Positions 18,698-26,612 of a DNA stretch of 64,000 nt are shown piece by piece. The number at the start of each line of letters is the position of its first letter. The first letter of the stretch is position 1. Both the position numbers and the translations under genes were made by a program. This DNA comes from JAEUMG01 sp963805405 (GTDB taxonomy: Bacteria; Pseudomonadota; Alphaproteobacteria; Rhizobiales; Aestuariivirgaceae): NCBI GenBank assembly GCA_963805405.1, contig CAWDUC010000020.1, positions 62,001 to 126,000 of the forward strand, written 5' to 3'. The notes below the pieces were generated by a model, which worked only from the letters and a program-made list of their open reading frames with translations, ran no database searches and was not told the DNA's origin.

Positions 18698-19524
18698 ATG
18701 ACCACCTCGCTTTCGACGGAAGCCGTCGCGAAGTATCGTGACCAAGGCTATGTTGCGCCGATCCGCATCATGCCCGAGGCTCAAGCCGAGATATATCGCC
18801 AGCGCCTCGAGCGGGCGACGGCAAGCGATCCCGACCGCGCGCAAGCGATCCTCAAGCTTAAATCGCACATGGTCTTCGGATGCCTCAACGAACTGGTGCG
18901 CCACCCGCCGTCCTCGATGCGGTCGAAGGCGTGCTGGGGCCTGATATCCTTGTGTGGACCTCGAGCATGTTCAGCAAGAAGGCGATGTCGCCCGATTTCG
19001 TCTCCTGGCACCAGGACATCGCGTATTGGGGCCTCGAGCCGCCGGAGATCGTCACCGCTTGGATCGCTCTAACCGACAGCTCGCCCGACAATGGCTGCAT
19101 GCGCGTCGTGCCCGGCACGCACAAGCTCGATGTCGTTGCCCATCGCGACACTTATTCGGCCAACAACATGCTGAGCCGAGGGCAGGAGGTCGCCGTCGAC
19201 GTCGATGAAGCCAAGGCCGTCGATATCGTGCTCAAGCCCGGCGAGATGTCATTGCATCACACCAAGATCGTGCACGGGTCCAACGCCAATCTCTCGACGC
19301 GGCCGCGGCAGGGCTTCGCCATCCGCTTTATCGCGCCTTCGGTGCGCCAGGCGAAGGGTGCCGAAGACAGCGTCATGCTGGTGAGGGGCGATGATCGCAA
19401 CAAGCACTTCGGATACGATCCCCAACCGCACGCCGATTTCGACCGCGATGCGCTTCCCGCCTATGACGCGATCTGCGAGCGCATGCGCAAGATCCTCATG
19501 GTGCCGAAGAGTCTATCCACATGA
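18698..19524 (+). CDS. PhyH family Fe(II)/2-oxoglutarate dioxygenase (apparent frameshift)
   Basis: The protein, about 275 residues when joined, belongs to the phytanoyl-CoA dioxygenase family. It starts at 18698 behind AAGGAG with MTTSLSTEAVAKYRDQGYV. Near 18908 one missing base shifts the frame; adding one base joins CLNELVRHP to AVLDAVEGVLGPDILVW. The iron ligands appear in FVSWHQDIAYWG (His and Asp) and in LHHTKIVHGS (second His), and RQGFAIRFIAP holds the Arg expected to bind 2-oxoglutarate. With the acyl-CoA ligase and the two transferases nearby, a role in acyl or hydrophobic substrate catabolism is possible. Confidence 0.85.
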
Positions 19525-19527
19525 TCC

Positions 19528-20568
19528 TCAGTCGCCGTAGACGACCGCATCGGGAACGACGAATGTTTCGGCATCATTGTTGATGGAGACGTTAGTATTA
19601 TCGCTCTGCCTGGAATAGGAAACGCTGTCGCCGCCGGCGACCGTACCCACCATCTGGTCGTGAAATTTCAGAATACGCTTGAAGCCATCAGGAAAAGTCA
19701 CGGTCACCGTCGCGGTGCCATTCCCTTCGCGGACAACGCCAAAGGCGCATGTCCTAACCGCCGAATTACCCTTGAAGGTACAGTCAATCTCGCCCGTTGC
19801 GTGGAATTCCGTGCCCGGAACCTTCGCGTCTGGCCCATTGCTTGCCACGTCCTGAAGCGCCCCCGAAGCCTCGCGGAGATAGCGCCCGGCGACCCAACCC
19901 AGCGCGTCGGCATCGCCGGTGAGCTGCACCTGGCACCACCGCGTCGAACCGGTCATCCGGCAGCCTTTGTTCCGTAGCACCGCGCCATTGTCGAGTTCGA
20001 GTATAATGCGACCGTTGGCCGACGGTTCGGAGCGCAGGTTGAGTGTGTCCCCGGTCGCAACTCCGGCGACTTCCCAATAATCCGGGCCACCGGCAAGGCC
20101 ATCTGCAAAATCGGGTTGCTGCGTTGTTTCGCCGGCGGGACCGTCCGTGACCTCGAAGGTGACGCTATAGCTGCACACCTCGTTGCGGCGGGCCGCATTT
20201 CGCATGAGATAGACGTCGACCCGATGCTGGCCGCTCTTCTGCAGACTACCCGAAAACTCATTGCCGCTTGTTGAGCCAATGAAGACGGCAGAATCTGCCC
20301 CCGGCTCCAGCAGATTGAAGTAGCAGGACAGATTGCTCGGGCTGAAGGTGATCGACATCGTCTGCCCAGCCTTGGCGCCAAGCAGATAGGTGTTTGTGTC
20401 ATTCCCCTTGAGGCGGCCCTTGAGGGTCGCCGCGTTCTGTCCGGCGCCAAACTTTACTTCCTGTGTCTTGTCGGCTGCCCGCGCTGGCGATAACAGACAG
20501 CAGCTGATCAGCGCTGCCGTCATGGCGCGACGATAGTTCAATCGATAAAGCCCGCTTGCTTTACACAT
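19528..20568 (-). CDS. Secreted protein with an SH3-like domain
   Basis: A 346-residue exported protein. The start MCKASGLYRLNYRR has GAGGGAAT upstream and leads into a signal segment ending in ARAAD. The middle part, TGDTLNLRSEPSANGRIILE followed by GWVAGRYLRE, is a bacterial SH3 domain as used for binding cell-wall or protein partners. The N-terminal domain (LKGRLKGNDTNTYLLGAKAG) resembles a carbohydrate- or inhibitor-like beta sandwich, and the C-terminal third carries a cysteine pair. It follows a second secreted protein in the same direction. The function is unknown. Confidence 0.78.
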   Translation of the reverse strand: MCKASGLYRLNYRRAMTAALISCCLLSPARAADKTQEVKFGAGQNAATLKGRLKGNDTNTYLLGAKAGQTMSITFSPSNLSCYFNLLEPGADSAVFIGSTSGNEFSGSLQKSGQHRVDVYLMRNAARRNEVCSYSVTFEVTDGPAGETTQQPDFADGLAGGPDYWEVAGVATGDTLNLRSEPSANGRIILELDNGAVLRNKGCRMTGSTRWCQVQLTGDADALGWVAGRYLREASGALQDVASNGPDAKVPGTEFHATGEIDCTFKGNSAVRTCAFGVVREGNGTATVTVTFPDGFKRILKFHDQMVGTVAGGDSVSYSRQSDNTNVSINNDAETFVVPDAVVYGD

Positions 20569-20649
20569 TTGTATTCCCTCACCTCGTGGTGGAAGCGGTG
20601 CCGTAGCCTGCTGGGCGTCTGCACAGAACGGCACCGCGAGTGCCTGCAA

Positions 20650-21165
20650 TCAATTGCAGGCAGGATACTTGTAGCGATCGGCCTCTGACACGTCGGGAGG
20701 GCAATACTCCTCGTGGTTCATCTCGGTGCTTGCGCCGACAGGCTCGCTGGCATTGACGCGCTTGAACACTCCAACTGCGCTAAACTTGCAGACGTAGTCT
20801 GATGTGCTGCCATCATCGAGAACTGCTGTGCCGTAAATGCCCCAGCCGAAATCCTGCTGTTCGATGTCGCTGACTCGCACGGTCTGGGCATGGGGATTGA
20901 ATTTGCCCATGACCGCGCCGCGACAGACGGTCTTCATGTGGTCCTTGTTCACCGATTGTCCGGCGTGACTGGCGTCTTTGTTCGCCTTGCCGCTGTTTTC
21001 GGCAGCAGCGCATCCACGCTTGTAGGAAGCGCCGTGCTGATCCTGGTCATACCGGCCCGCAAGGCAATCATTATAACCGCGCTTGTATTCACGCTCTGAA
21101 ACTGTTGCTGCGCTTGCGGTCGTCGCAAATGCCATCAACACCAGAACAAAATATATGCTCTTCAT
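20650..21165 (-). CDS. Secreted protein of unknown function
   Basis: A 171-residue protein with a Sec signal peptide (MKSIYFVLVLMAFATTASAA). The start at 21165 has GGGGAAAG just upstream. The mature part begins SEREYKRGYNDCLAGRYDQD, a YKRGYxDC-type repeat also seen in SYKRGCAAAE, and has four to five cysteines (for example CKFSAVG and CPPD). I do not recognise a named family. It lies 81 bp upstream of the SH3-domain gene in the same direction and downstream of DUF3606, so the three may be co-expressed. Confidence 0.65.
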   Translation of the reverse strand: MKSIYFVLVLMAFATTASAATVSEREYKRGYNDCLAGRYDQDQHGASYKRGCAAAENSGKANKDASHAGQSVNKDHMKTVCRGAVMGKFNPHAQTVRVSDIEQQDFGWGIYGTAVLDDGSTSDYVCKFSAVGVFKRVNASEPVGASTEMNHEEYCPPDVSEADRYKYPACN

Positions 21166-21186
21166 AGCTTTCCCCATTTTTTGAAG

Positions 21187-21369
21187 TCACTTCAACTTGG
21201 ATGCCGCCTTGTTGAGCTTTTCCCTGTCGTTCCCAATCCGATCTATCAGCTTGACGGCTTGTTCTCTGGTGATGCCGTGCTTGCGGGCGAAGTAGGCGAC
21301 TTCGTAGCCTTCGCTCTTCGCCACTTTTTGCCTGTCTGCCTTTCCACGCTTGCTCTTGTTGTCTGCCAT
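21187..21369 (-). CDS. DUF3606 domain-containing protein
   Basis: A 60-residue basic protein of the DUF3606 family (MADNKSKRGKADRQKVAKSE). The motif GYEVAYFARKHGITREQAVKL is the diagnostic part. Proteins of this kind are common in Rhizobiales, often in several copies, and are of unknown function; the helix-turn-helix-like arrangement and basic charge could suit nucleic-acid binding, but that is inference. AGGAACACC lies before the start. Confidence 0.82.
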   Translation of the reverse strand: MADNKSKRGKADRQKVAKSEGYEVAYFARKHGITREQAVKLIDRIGNDREKLNKAASKLK

Positions 21370-21567
21370 CTGGTGTTCCTCCGCTCGCGCCGTAATTGAC
21401 TATTTGTCATGTATGTGCAAGAAATTTTGTTGATACGAAATGTCGCGCCTCCCGGGCCGAACGACAGGGACTTCCAGAATTCGGCATCATTCTCATTCCT
21501 CTGGCCATCGCGCCGGTCGAGCGCGCATAAGGGGGCCAACTCGACCCCGAAGGATTTGATTTTTCAG

Positions 21568-22485
21568 ATGAAGGACCCGAATATCCTGCGCAGCCTTCAG
21601 TACTTCGAGGCCGTTGTCCGGCATCGATCCCTGAAGCTGGCTGCTACAGACCTGGGTGTCACGCAGAGCGCCGTCAGCCACCAATTGCGCCGGTTCTCGG
21701 AGGCGATAGGTCAGCAGTTGATGGTCAAGTCGGGACGCGGAATCGTGCTCACGCCGCTTGGTGAGAAGCTTGGTGCCCGCCTTGTCAGCGCATTTTCGAA
21801 CCTCGACGAGCTGGTCAAGGAAATCACCGGCGACGACCGGCAGACGCTGCAGCTTTCAGTGTGCAGCACATTCGGGCCCGGTTGGCTCATCGAACGCCTC
21901 GACGATTTCTACGCTGCCCATCCGGAAATCGATCTCGAGCTTCGGCTCTTCGCGCGAAACCCGCTGCTGACCAATGAAGTGGCCGACGCCTATGTCATTG
22001 CCGATGAGCTGAGACCGGGATACGCCGCGACGCCGCTCATGGAAGAGATATTGATCGCCGTGGAGGCGCCTTCCGCAAGGCGGGCTGACGGGAAACGGCG
22101 GCTTATAACAACCGATGTTGAGAGGGGTGAAGTGGGGCGGGACTGGAACAGGTTCTGCCGGACCGCGGGCATCAAGTTGTCTGCCCTGCAGGACGGCCCG
22201 TTCCGTCTCTGCACGCACTATTTTCTGGCTCTAGAGTTAGCACGTCGCGGTTACGGCGTGGCGCTGGTCCCGGATTTCCTCGCTGCGCGCGATATCCGGT
22301 CGGGCACCCTTGTCCCGTTCAGCGACAGATTAACGCCATCGGGACGAACCTATAATCTTTGCATCAAGAAATCTCGGACGGAGGAGGCCATGCTCATGAC
22401 CTTGTCCGAATGGCTCACATCGATGGCATCCGTCAGTTCGATGAAGCAATCGAACGCCAAGTTGAGGCACACGCTGTCCTCCTGA
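21568..22485 (+). CDS. LysR family transcriptional regulator (GcvA-like)
   Basis: A 305-residue LysR-type regulator. The N-terminal winged helix-turn-helix is clear: SLQYFEAVVRHRSLKLAATD followed by LGVTQSAVSHQLRRFSEAIG. The effector domain starts near residue 93 (LQLSVCSTFGPGWLIERLDD), and ALELARRGYGVALVPDFLA is the usual GcvA-like signature. The start MKDPNILRSLQYF is chosen because it places the helix-turn-helix at the normal position. It precedes the NAD-epimerase gene by 67 bp in the same direction, which may be its target. Regulators of this type usually activate a neighbouring gene. Confidence 0.9.
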   Translation: MKDPNILRSLQYFEAVVRHRSLKLAATDLGVTQSAVSHQLRRFSEAIGQQLMVKSGRGIVLTPLGEKLGARLVSAFSNLDELVKEITGDDRQTLQLSVCSTFGPGWLIERLDDFYAAHPEIDLELRLFARNPLLTNEVADAYVIADELRPGYAATPLMEEILIAVEAPSARRADGKRRLITTDVERGEVGRDWNRFCRTAGIKLSALQDGPFRLCTHYFLALELARRGYGVALVPDFLAARDIRSGTLVPFSDRLTPSGRTYNLCIKKSRTEEAMLMTLSEWLTSMASVSSMKQSNAKLRHTLSS

Positions 22486-22552
22486 GGCAACCCGTTGCGC
22501 CGTTCCGGCCCATGGCCTAAGCCAGCCGCGGCATCAGGAACGGAGAATTCGC

Positions 22553-23416
22553 ATGATCATCGTCACCGGCGGCAGCGGCAAGGTCGGGCGCGCCTGCGTC
22601 AAGGATTTGATGGAGCATGGCTACAAGGTCGCCTCGATCGACCTGGCACGGCCGGCGGGCCTTTCCAATCCGCCCAAGCCGACGGATGTAAACTTCACCC
22701 GTGCCGACATCACCGATTTCGGCGAGGTGATGGCTGCTTTTTCCGGCATCAACGGACGCGTCGAGGAACCGGTGACCGGCATCGTGCATCTGGGTGCCAT
22801 CGCCTCGCCCGGAGAGGCGCCCGATCACGTGATCTTCGAGGTCAACACGGTCTCGACCTACAATGTCTTCGAAGCGGCGCGCCGCCTCGGCATCCGCAAT
22901 GTCGTGTGGGCGTCGAGCGAAACCGTCTACGGCATTCCCTATGTCGGCGGCCCGCAATATGTGCCGGTCGATGAAGAGATCGAACTGCCGCACTGGTCCT
23001 ATTCATTGTCGAAGCTGATGGGCGAAAAGCTCGCCGAGCAGTTCGCGCGCTGGGACAAGGAGGCCAAGATCATCGGCTTGCGCTTTTCCAATGTGCAGGA
23101 GCCGCATGATTATGCGAATTTCGCGGAATATGCGAAAGACGCCCGCTCACGCCACTTCAATCTGTGGACCTATATCGATGCCCGTGATGCGGCGCAGGCG
23201 ATCCGCCTGTCGCTCGAATCGAAACTCACCGGCGCGCATATCTTCGGCATTGCCAACAGCAATTCGGTGATGAGCCAGCACAACGACAAGCTGGTGGATG
23301 AAGTATTCCCGGGGACCAAACGCAAACGGCCGCTCAAGCCGAACGAGTCACTGATCTCGATCGAGAAGGCGCAGCGCATGCTCGGCTACAAGCCGCAATA
23401 TGATTGGAAGGGGTAA
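22553..23416 (+). CDS. NAD-dependent epimerase/dehydratase family protein
   Basis: A 287-residue extended short-chain dehydrogenase. The Rossmann motif IIVTGGSGKVGRACVKDL is at the N-terminus, the catalytic Ser/Tyr-xxx-Lys set appears as VWASSETVYG and YSLSKLMGEKLAEQ, and the substrate region contains GLRFSNVQEPHDYANF. Relatives include uronate dehydrogenase and UDP-sugar epimerases. Length and the lack of polysaccharide genes nearby favour a small-molecule dehydrogenase, but the substrate is not known. It lies downstream of the LysR gene and converges on trxC. Confidence 0.88.
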   Translation: MIIVTGGSGKVGRACVKDLMEHGYKVASIDLARPAGLSNPPKPTDVNFTRADITDFGEVMAAFSGINGRVEEPVTGIVHLGAIASPGEAPDHVIFEVNTVSTYNVFEAARRLGIRNVVWASSETVYGIPYVGGPQYVPVDEEIELPHWSYSLSKLMGEKLAEQFARWDKEAKIIGLRFSNVQEPHDYANFAEYAKDARSRHFNLWTYIDARDAAQAIRLSLESKLTGAHIFGIANSNSVMSQHNDKLVDEVFPGTKRKRPLKPNESLISIEKAQRMLGYKPQYDWKG

Positions 23417-23426
23417 ACGGTGACCG

Positions 23427-23882
23427 TCAAGCCAGCGAGAACTGGCTACCCACCACCTGCTTCAGCCAGTTCCGCAGGCTGCCTGAATCCATCGCACCGG
23501 CCTGCTGCGCGATGATCGCGCCATGTTTGAGCACCATGATCGTCGGAATGCTGCGGATCTGATAACGGGCCGCGAGTTCTGGTTCGGCCTCGGTATCCAC
23601 TTTCAGAAAGCGGAATTGCGGTTCAAGCTCGGAGGCAACGCGCTCGAAATGCGGCGCCATGGCCTTGCACGGCCCGCACCATTCGGCCCAGAAATCGACA
23701 ACCACCGGGATGTCGCTCTTGCCAATCTGCGCATCGAAGCCAGCGAGCGAGGCTGCCGCGGGATGGCCATCGAATAGAGGCTTGTGACAGCGCCCGCATT
23801 TGCCCTGCGCGGCGGGCCGGTCGGCGGGAACGCGGTTCACGGCGTTGCAATGTGGGCAGACGATATGTGTCACAAGGCTCAT
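23427..23882 (-). CDS. trxC: Thioredoxin TrxC (zinc-ribbon thioredoxin 2)
   Basis: A 151-residue cytoplasmic thioredoxin 2. The N-terminal zinc ribbon has Cys9, Cys12, Cys29 and Cys32 (VCPHC and KCGRC), and the redox-active site is WCGPC with Cys69 and Cys72. The cis-proline motif RSIPTIMVLKHG is present. Its start overlaps the stop of the adenylate cyclase gene as ATGA, so the two are coupled. TrxC reduces protein disulfides and its zinc ribbon can respond to oxidative stress. The identification is firm. Confidence 0.95.
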   Translation of the reverse strand: MSLVTHIVCPHCNAVNRVPADRPAAQGKCGRCHKPLFDGHPAAASLAGFDAQIGKSDIPVVVDFWAEWCGPCKAMAPHFERVASELEPQFRFLKVDTEAEPELAARYQIRSIPTIMVLKHGAIIAQQAGAMDSGSLRNWLKQVVGSQFSLA

Positions 23883-25720
23883 ATGGGATCGGGAGGGTTG
23901 GCGCTCAAGGGTGTATTCTCTGCGAGAAGCCGGCAGATCGACACCGTTTGCGTGCGGCCCTTGACGGTATGATCGCCGAGCGGCTCGAAGATGAAGCCGT
24001 TTCCGGCGGCGCGCACGACCTCGCTGCTGACGAGAATCGTGACCGGCTCATGGTCGGCGAGCGTGCCGGCAATCTCTTCGACACGCGAACAGACATTTAC
24101 GGTATCGCCGATGACCGTGTAGTTCATGCGGGTGCGCGCGCCGATATTGCCGACGATCAACGGCCCCGTATGGATCGCGATCTTGAGATGGAGGGCGGAT
24201 GCCGGATCATCGGCGATGCGCCGCCTCGTGGCTTCCGCAATCGCAAGTGCCGTGCGGCAGGCCCGCGCCGCGTGATCCGGGATCGGCTCCGGAGCGCCCC
24301 AGAATGCCATGACCGCATCGCCGATATATTTATCGAGCGTGCCGAGTTCGGCCTCGATGCAGGCATTCACCATCTCGAAATGCTCGTTGAGCATCTCGGC
24401 CACCTTGGCGGGCGGCATTTTTTCCGATTGCGCGGTGAAACCGACAATGTCGGTGAACATCACGGTCACTTCGGCCAGGCGCGCTTCCGTATTGGGCTCG
24501 CCGCTCGATCCGATCAATCGCTGCACAAGCGTGCGCGGCACGTAGGCCTGGAGCCATCGCAGTCCCTGGACCATGTGGTTGAAAGAGCGCGCCTGATCAT
24601 CAATCTCGCGAATGATTGAAGGCGGCATGGGCTGGATCGTGTCGAGTTCAAGCCGTTCGATCTTTTCAGCGGCGGCCGAGACCGCGCGTATCGGGCGGGC
24701 CACCATGCGCGCAAGAAGCAGCGCCAAGATAACCGCTATGGCGAGTGTTGCGAGGCTGATTGCTATCGAGCCGGCCAGCCGCCTGATCTGCTGGCTGACG
24801 GCTTCGGACGGGACGTGAACTCCAATCCGCCACGGCACGTCGCCGAAGCCCGGGCTGACGCGCGAAAGGATGAGGTGATCGCTATTGTCGACGTCTCCCT
24901 CGCGAATGTCGAAGTCCTTCAAGCCCGGGACCGTCAGGTGCTCCAGTGTGGCGAATGAACTGAGTACCGGATCGTTGAGTTCGCTGAGCTTGAGCAGTGG
25001 CTTTTCGGCCGAAAGCCGTCCGGAAATATCCGCGTCCGCCAAAATCGGGTGCGCCAGGACATCGCTGTCGCCATAGAGGATGAACGGCGTCGTGTCGCGA
25101 TTGGCGAGCACGCTCACATATTGCGATAGCGCGACAAGCGATACGCCGGCGCCGATAGCGCCGAGTTGGACGCCGTTGCGCGACAGACTGCCGGTAATGG
25201 TGATGAAGGTCTCGCCGTCACGATAATAGGGTTTGCCCCAGCGAATTTGCTGGACCCTCGCTATATCCTTGAGAAAGGTCTCGAATTCGGGCGTGCCGGG
25301 TGTGTCCTCGACCTTGATCTCTCCCTTGGGTCCTCGGGTTACCCATAAGCCGCTTCCGTTTGGCCGCCATACCACTACGCCGCCGATCTGCGGCGCGGGC
25401 GCCAACGCTCCGGAGAGGGTTTGGATCAGGCGGTCGCGGTCATTGATGTCGAGGACGCCGTCTGAAACCCTGCGGCTCAGGTCGGCGATCAAGTCGCGGG
25501 CAGGTTTTACGTGCTCGAAAACGCCCCGTTCGACCGCCGATATGACGAGGCGGGCGCGCATGTCGGTCAGTTCGAGCGTATTCTTGATGCTCGCCGAGGC
25601 GGATACGTAAAGCACCGTGCCGACGGCGATTGCCGTCAACCCGCCCAGCGCAAGCATCAGGATAATGGTAATTCGAAAGCGCATGATTCTGGTCGACCAG
25701 CCTAGCTGCGGGTCAAGCAT
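23879..25720 (-). CDS. Membrane class III adenylate cyclase with Cache-type sensor and HAMP
   Basis: A cyclase of about 613 residues that should make cAMP in response to a periplasmic signal. It has an N-terminal helix (ITIILMLALGGLTAIAVG), a periplasmic sensor of about 270 residues with dCache-like features, a second helix (AISLATLAIAVILALLLARM), a HAMP segment and a C-terminal cyclase domain from about residue 420. Metal-binding Asp residues sit in FTDIVGFT and GDAVMAFWGAP; the lysine in LDKYIGDA and the NYTVIGDTVNVCSRVE motif fit adenylate specificity. The start is uncertain: ATG 25720 has GGAG very close, and an internal Met lies at 25684. Coupled to trxC downstream. Confidence 0.9.
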   Translation of the reverse strand: MLDPQLGWSTRIMRFRITIILMLALGGLTAIAVGTVLYVSASASIKNTLELTDMRARLVISAVERGVFEHVKPARDLIADLSRRVSDGVLDINDRDRLIQTLSGALAPAPQIGGVVVWRPNGSGLWVTRGPKGEIKVEDTPGTPEFETFLKDIARVQQIRWGKPYYRDGETFITITGSLSRNGVQLGAIGAGVSLVALSQYVSVLANRDTTPFILYGDSDVLAHPILADADISGRLSAEKPLLKLSELNDPVLSSFATLEHLTVPGLKDFDIREGDVDNSDHLILSRVSPGFGDVPWRIGVHVPSEAVSQQIRRLAGSIAISLATLAIAVILALLLARMVARPIRAVSAAAEKIERLELDTIQPMPPSIIREIDDQARSFNHMVQGLRWLQAYVPRTLVQRLIGSSGEPNTEARLAEVTVMFTDIVGFTAQSEKMPPAKVAEMLNEHFEMVNACIEAELGTLDKYIGDAVMAFWGAPEPIPDHAARACRTALAIAEATRRRIADDPASALHLKIAIHTGPLIVGNIGARTRMNYTVIGDTVNVCSRVEEIAGTLADHEPVTILVSSEVVRAAGNGFIFEPLGDHTVKGRTQTVSICRLLAENTPLSANPPDPI

Positions 25721-25753
25721 CACTCCAGAGGCAATGCGACGAAGTTGGGGCCG

Positions 25754-26491
25754 TCACTTGCTCAAAATCCGCCGCTTTTGCTTCTCGCGCCGAGCCGCCC
25801 GATTAATGGTGTTCTGGGTGTCGGCGATCAGATTGCGCGCGGCTTTTCGGGCGGCTTCGGGTCGCTTGGCGCGGATCGCCTTCACGATTGCCTCATGCAG
25901 GGACAATGCATCGCGGGGATTGAGCCGTTGCGCCACGGTGAATTCGAACAGCTTGGCCAACATGGATTCAATCGCGCGGCCGAAGGGCACGATCAGTTCG
26001 TTTCCGGAAGCATTCAGAATGGTCAGATGGAAGCGCACGTCAGCGACATTCCAGGCGACAGCGTCTTGCGAAACGATCATTCCGGCAATGGCCGATTCGA
26101 TTTCGGCCAATTGCTCGGGCGTGCGATTGGCGGCGGCGAGTGCTGCGGCCTCTGGCTCGATCATGAACCGGATCTGCTGCACGTCGCGCGCGAAATGTTC
26201 GTAACTGACGCTGGCGCTGTACCAGGTGAGCACGTCGCGATCGAGCAGATTCCAGGAGGTGCGTGGCTCGACGCGCGAGCCGATTTTCGGGCGCGACGCG
26301 ATCATGCCCTTGCCCGATAATGTCTTGATCGCTTCACGGACCGCGGTGCGACTTACCTTGTAGATCCGGCACCATTCCGCCTCATTCGGCAAAAGCGTGC
26401 CTGGCGCGAATTCTCCTTTGAGAATCCGCGCGCCGATATCCTGCGCCACCGCGACGTGAAGGCTCTTGCCGCGCGCTTTGCCCGTCGGCAT
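25754..26491 (-). CDS. GntR/FadR-type transcriptional regulator with FCD domain
   Basis: A 245-residue repressor-type regulator. The winged helix (ILKGEFAPGTLLPNEAEWCR and VSRTAVREAIKTLSGKGMI) is at the N-terminus, and the all-helical FCD ligand domain follows from about residue 90, with DVRFHLTILNASGNELIV holding the metal-binding Asp/His set. The start at 26491 has GGGAGA 8 bp upstream. A perfect 15-bp palindrome lies 48 bp in front of the start, the usual place for autoregulation. FCD regulators respond to sugar acids, hydroxy acids or dicarboxylates. A related site precedes the sugar ABC operon at 15011. Confidence 0.92.
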   Translation of the reverse strand: MPTGKARGKSLHVAVAQDIGARILKGEFAPGTLLPNEAEWCRIYKVSRTAVREAIKTLSGKGMIASRPKIGSRVEPRTSWNLLDRDVLTWYSASVSYEHFARDVQQIRFMIEPEAAALAAANRTPEQLAEIESAIAGMIVSQDAVAWNVADVRFHLTILNASGNELIVPFGRAIESMLAKLFEFTVAQRLNPRDALSLHEAIVKAIRAKRPEAARKAARNLIADTQNTINRAARREKQKRRILSK

Positions 26492-26538
26492 GGCCCTATC
26501 TCCCATTTTGACAAGCAAGGCTAGCACAGGCTCTCGGG

Positions 26539-26553
26539 ATTTGTACTACAAAT
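26539..26553. promoter_or_regulatory. Operator candidate for the GntR/FCD regulator
   Basis: ATTTGTACTACAAAT is a perfect palindrome around a central C. The core TTGTACTACAA matches the general TNGTNNNACNA pattern known for FadR-subfamily operators. Its place in front of the regulator gene suggests autoregulation. Confidence 0.6.
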
Positions 26554-26571
26554 TTCTGCTGCGCGTTTCTC

Positions 26572-26605
26572 TTCCCACCTTCGGTGGCGGAGGGAGAAGA
26601 GGAAC
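26572..26605. repeat. Hairpin-forming intergenic sequence (possible repeat family)
   Basis: An outer stem CTCTTC/GAAGAG encloses an inner stem CCACC/GGTGG with a TTC loop. It lies between the WD40-caspase gene and the GntR gene, both on the minus strand, so it could end the caspase transcript. The wording is similar to two hairpins at 61016-61165, which suggests a dispersed intergenic repeat. Confidence 0.45.
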
Positions 26606-26612
26606 GGAAGCT

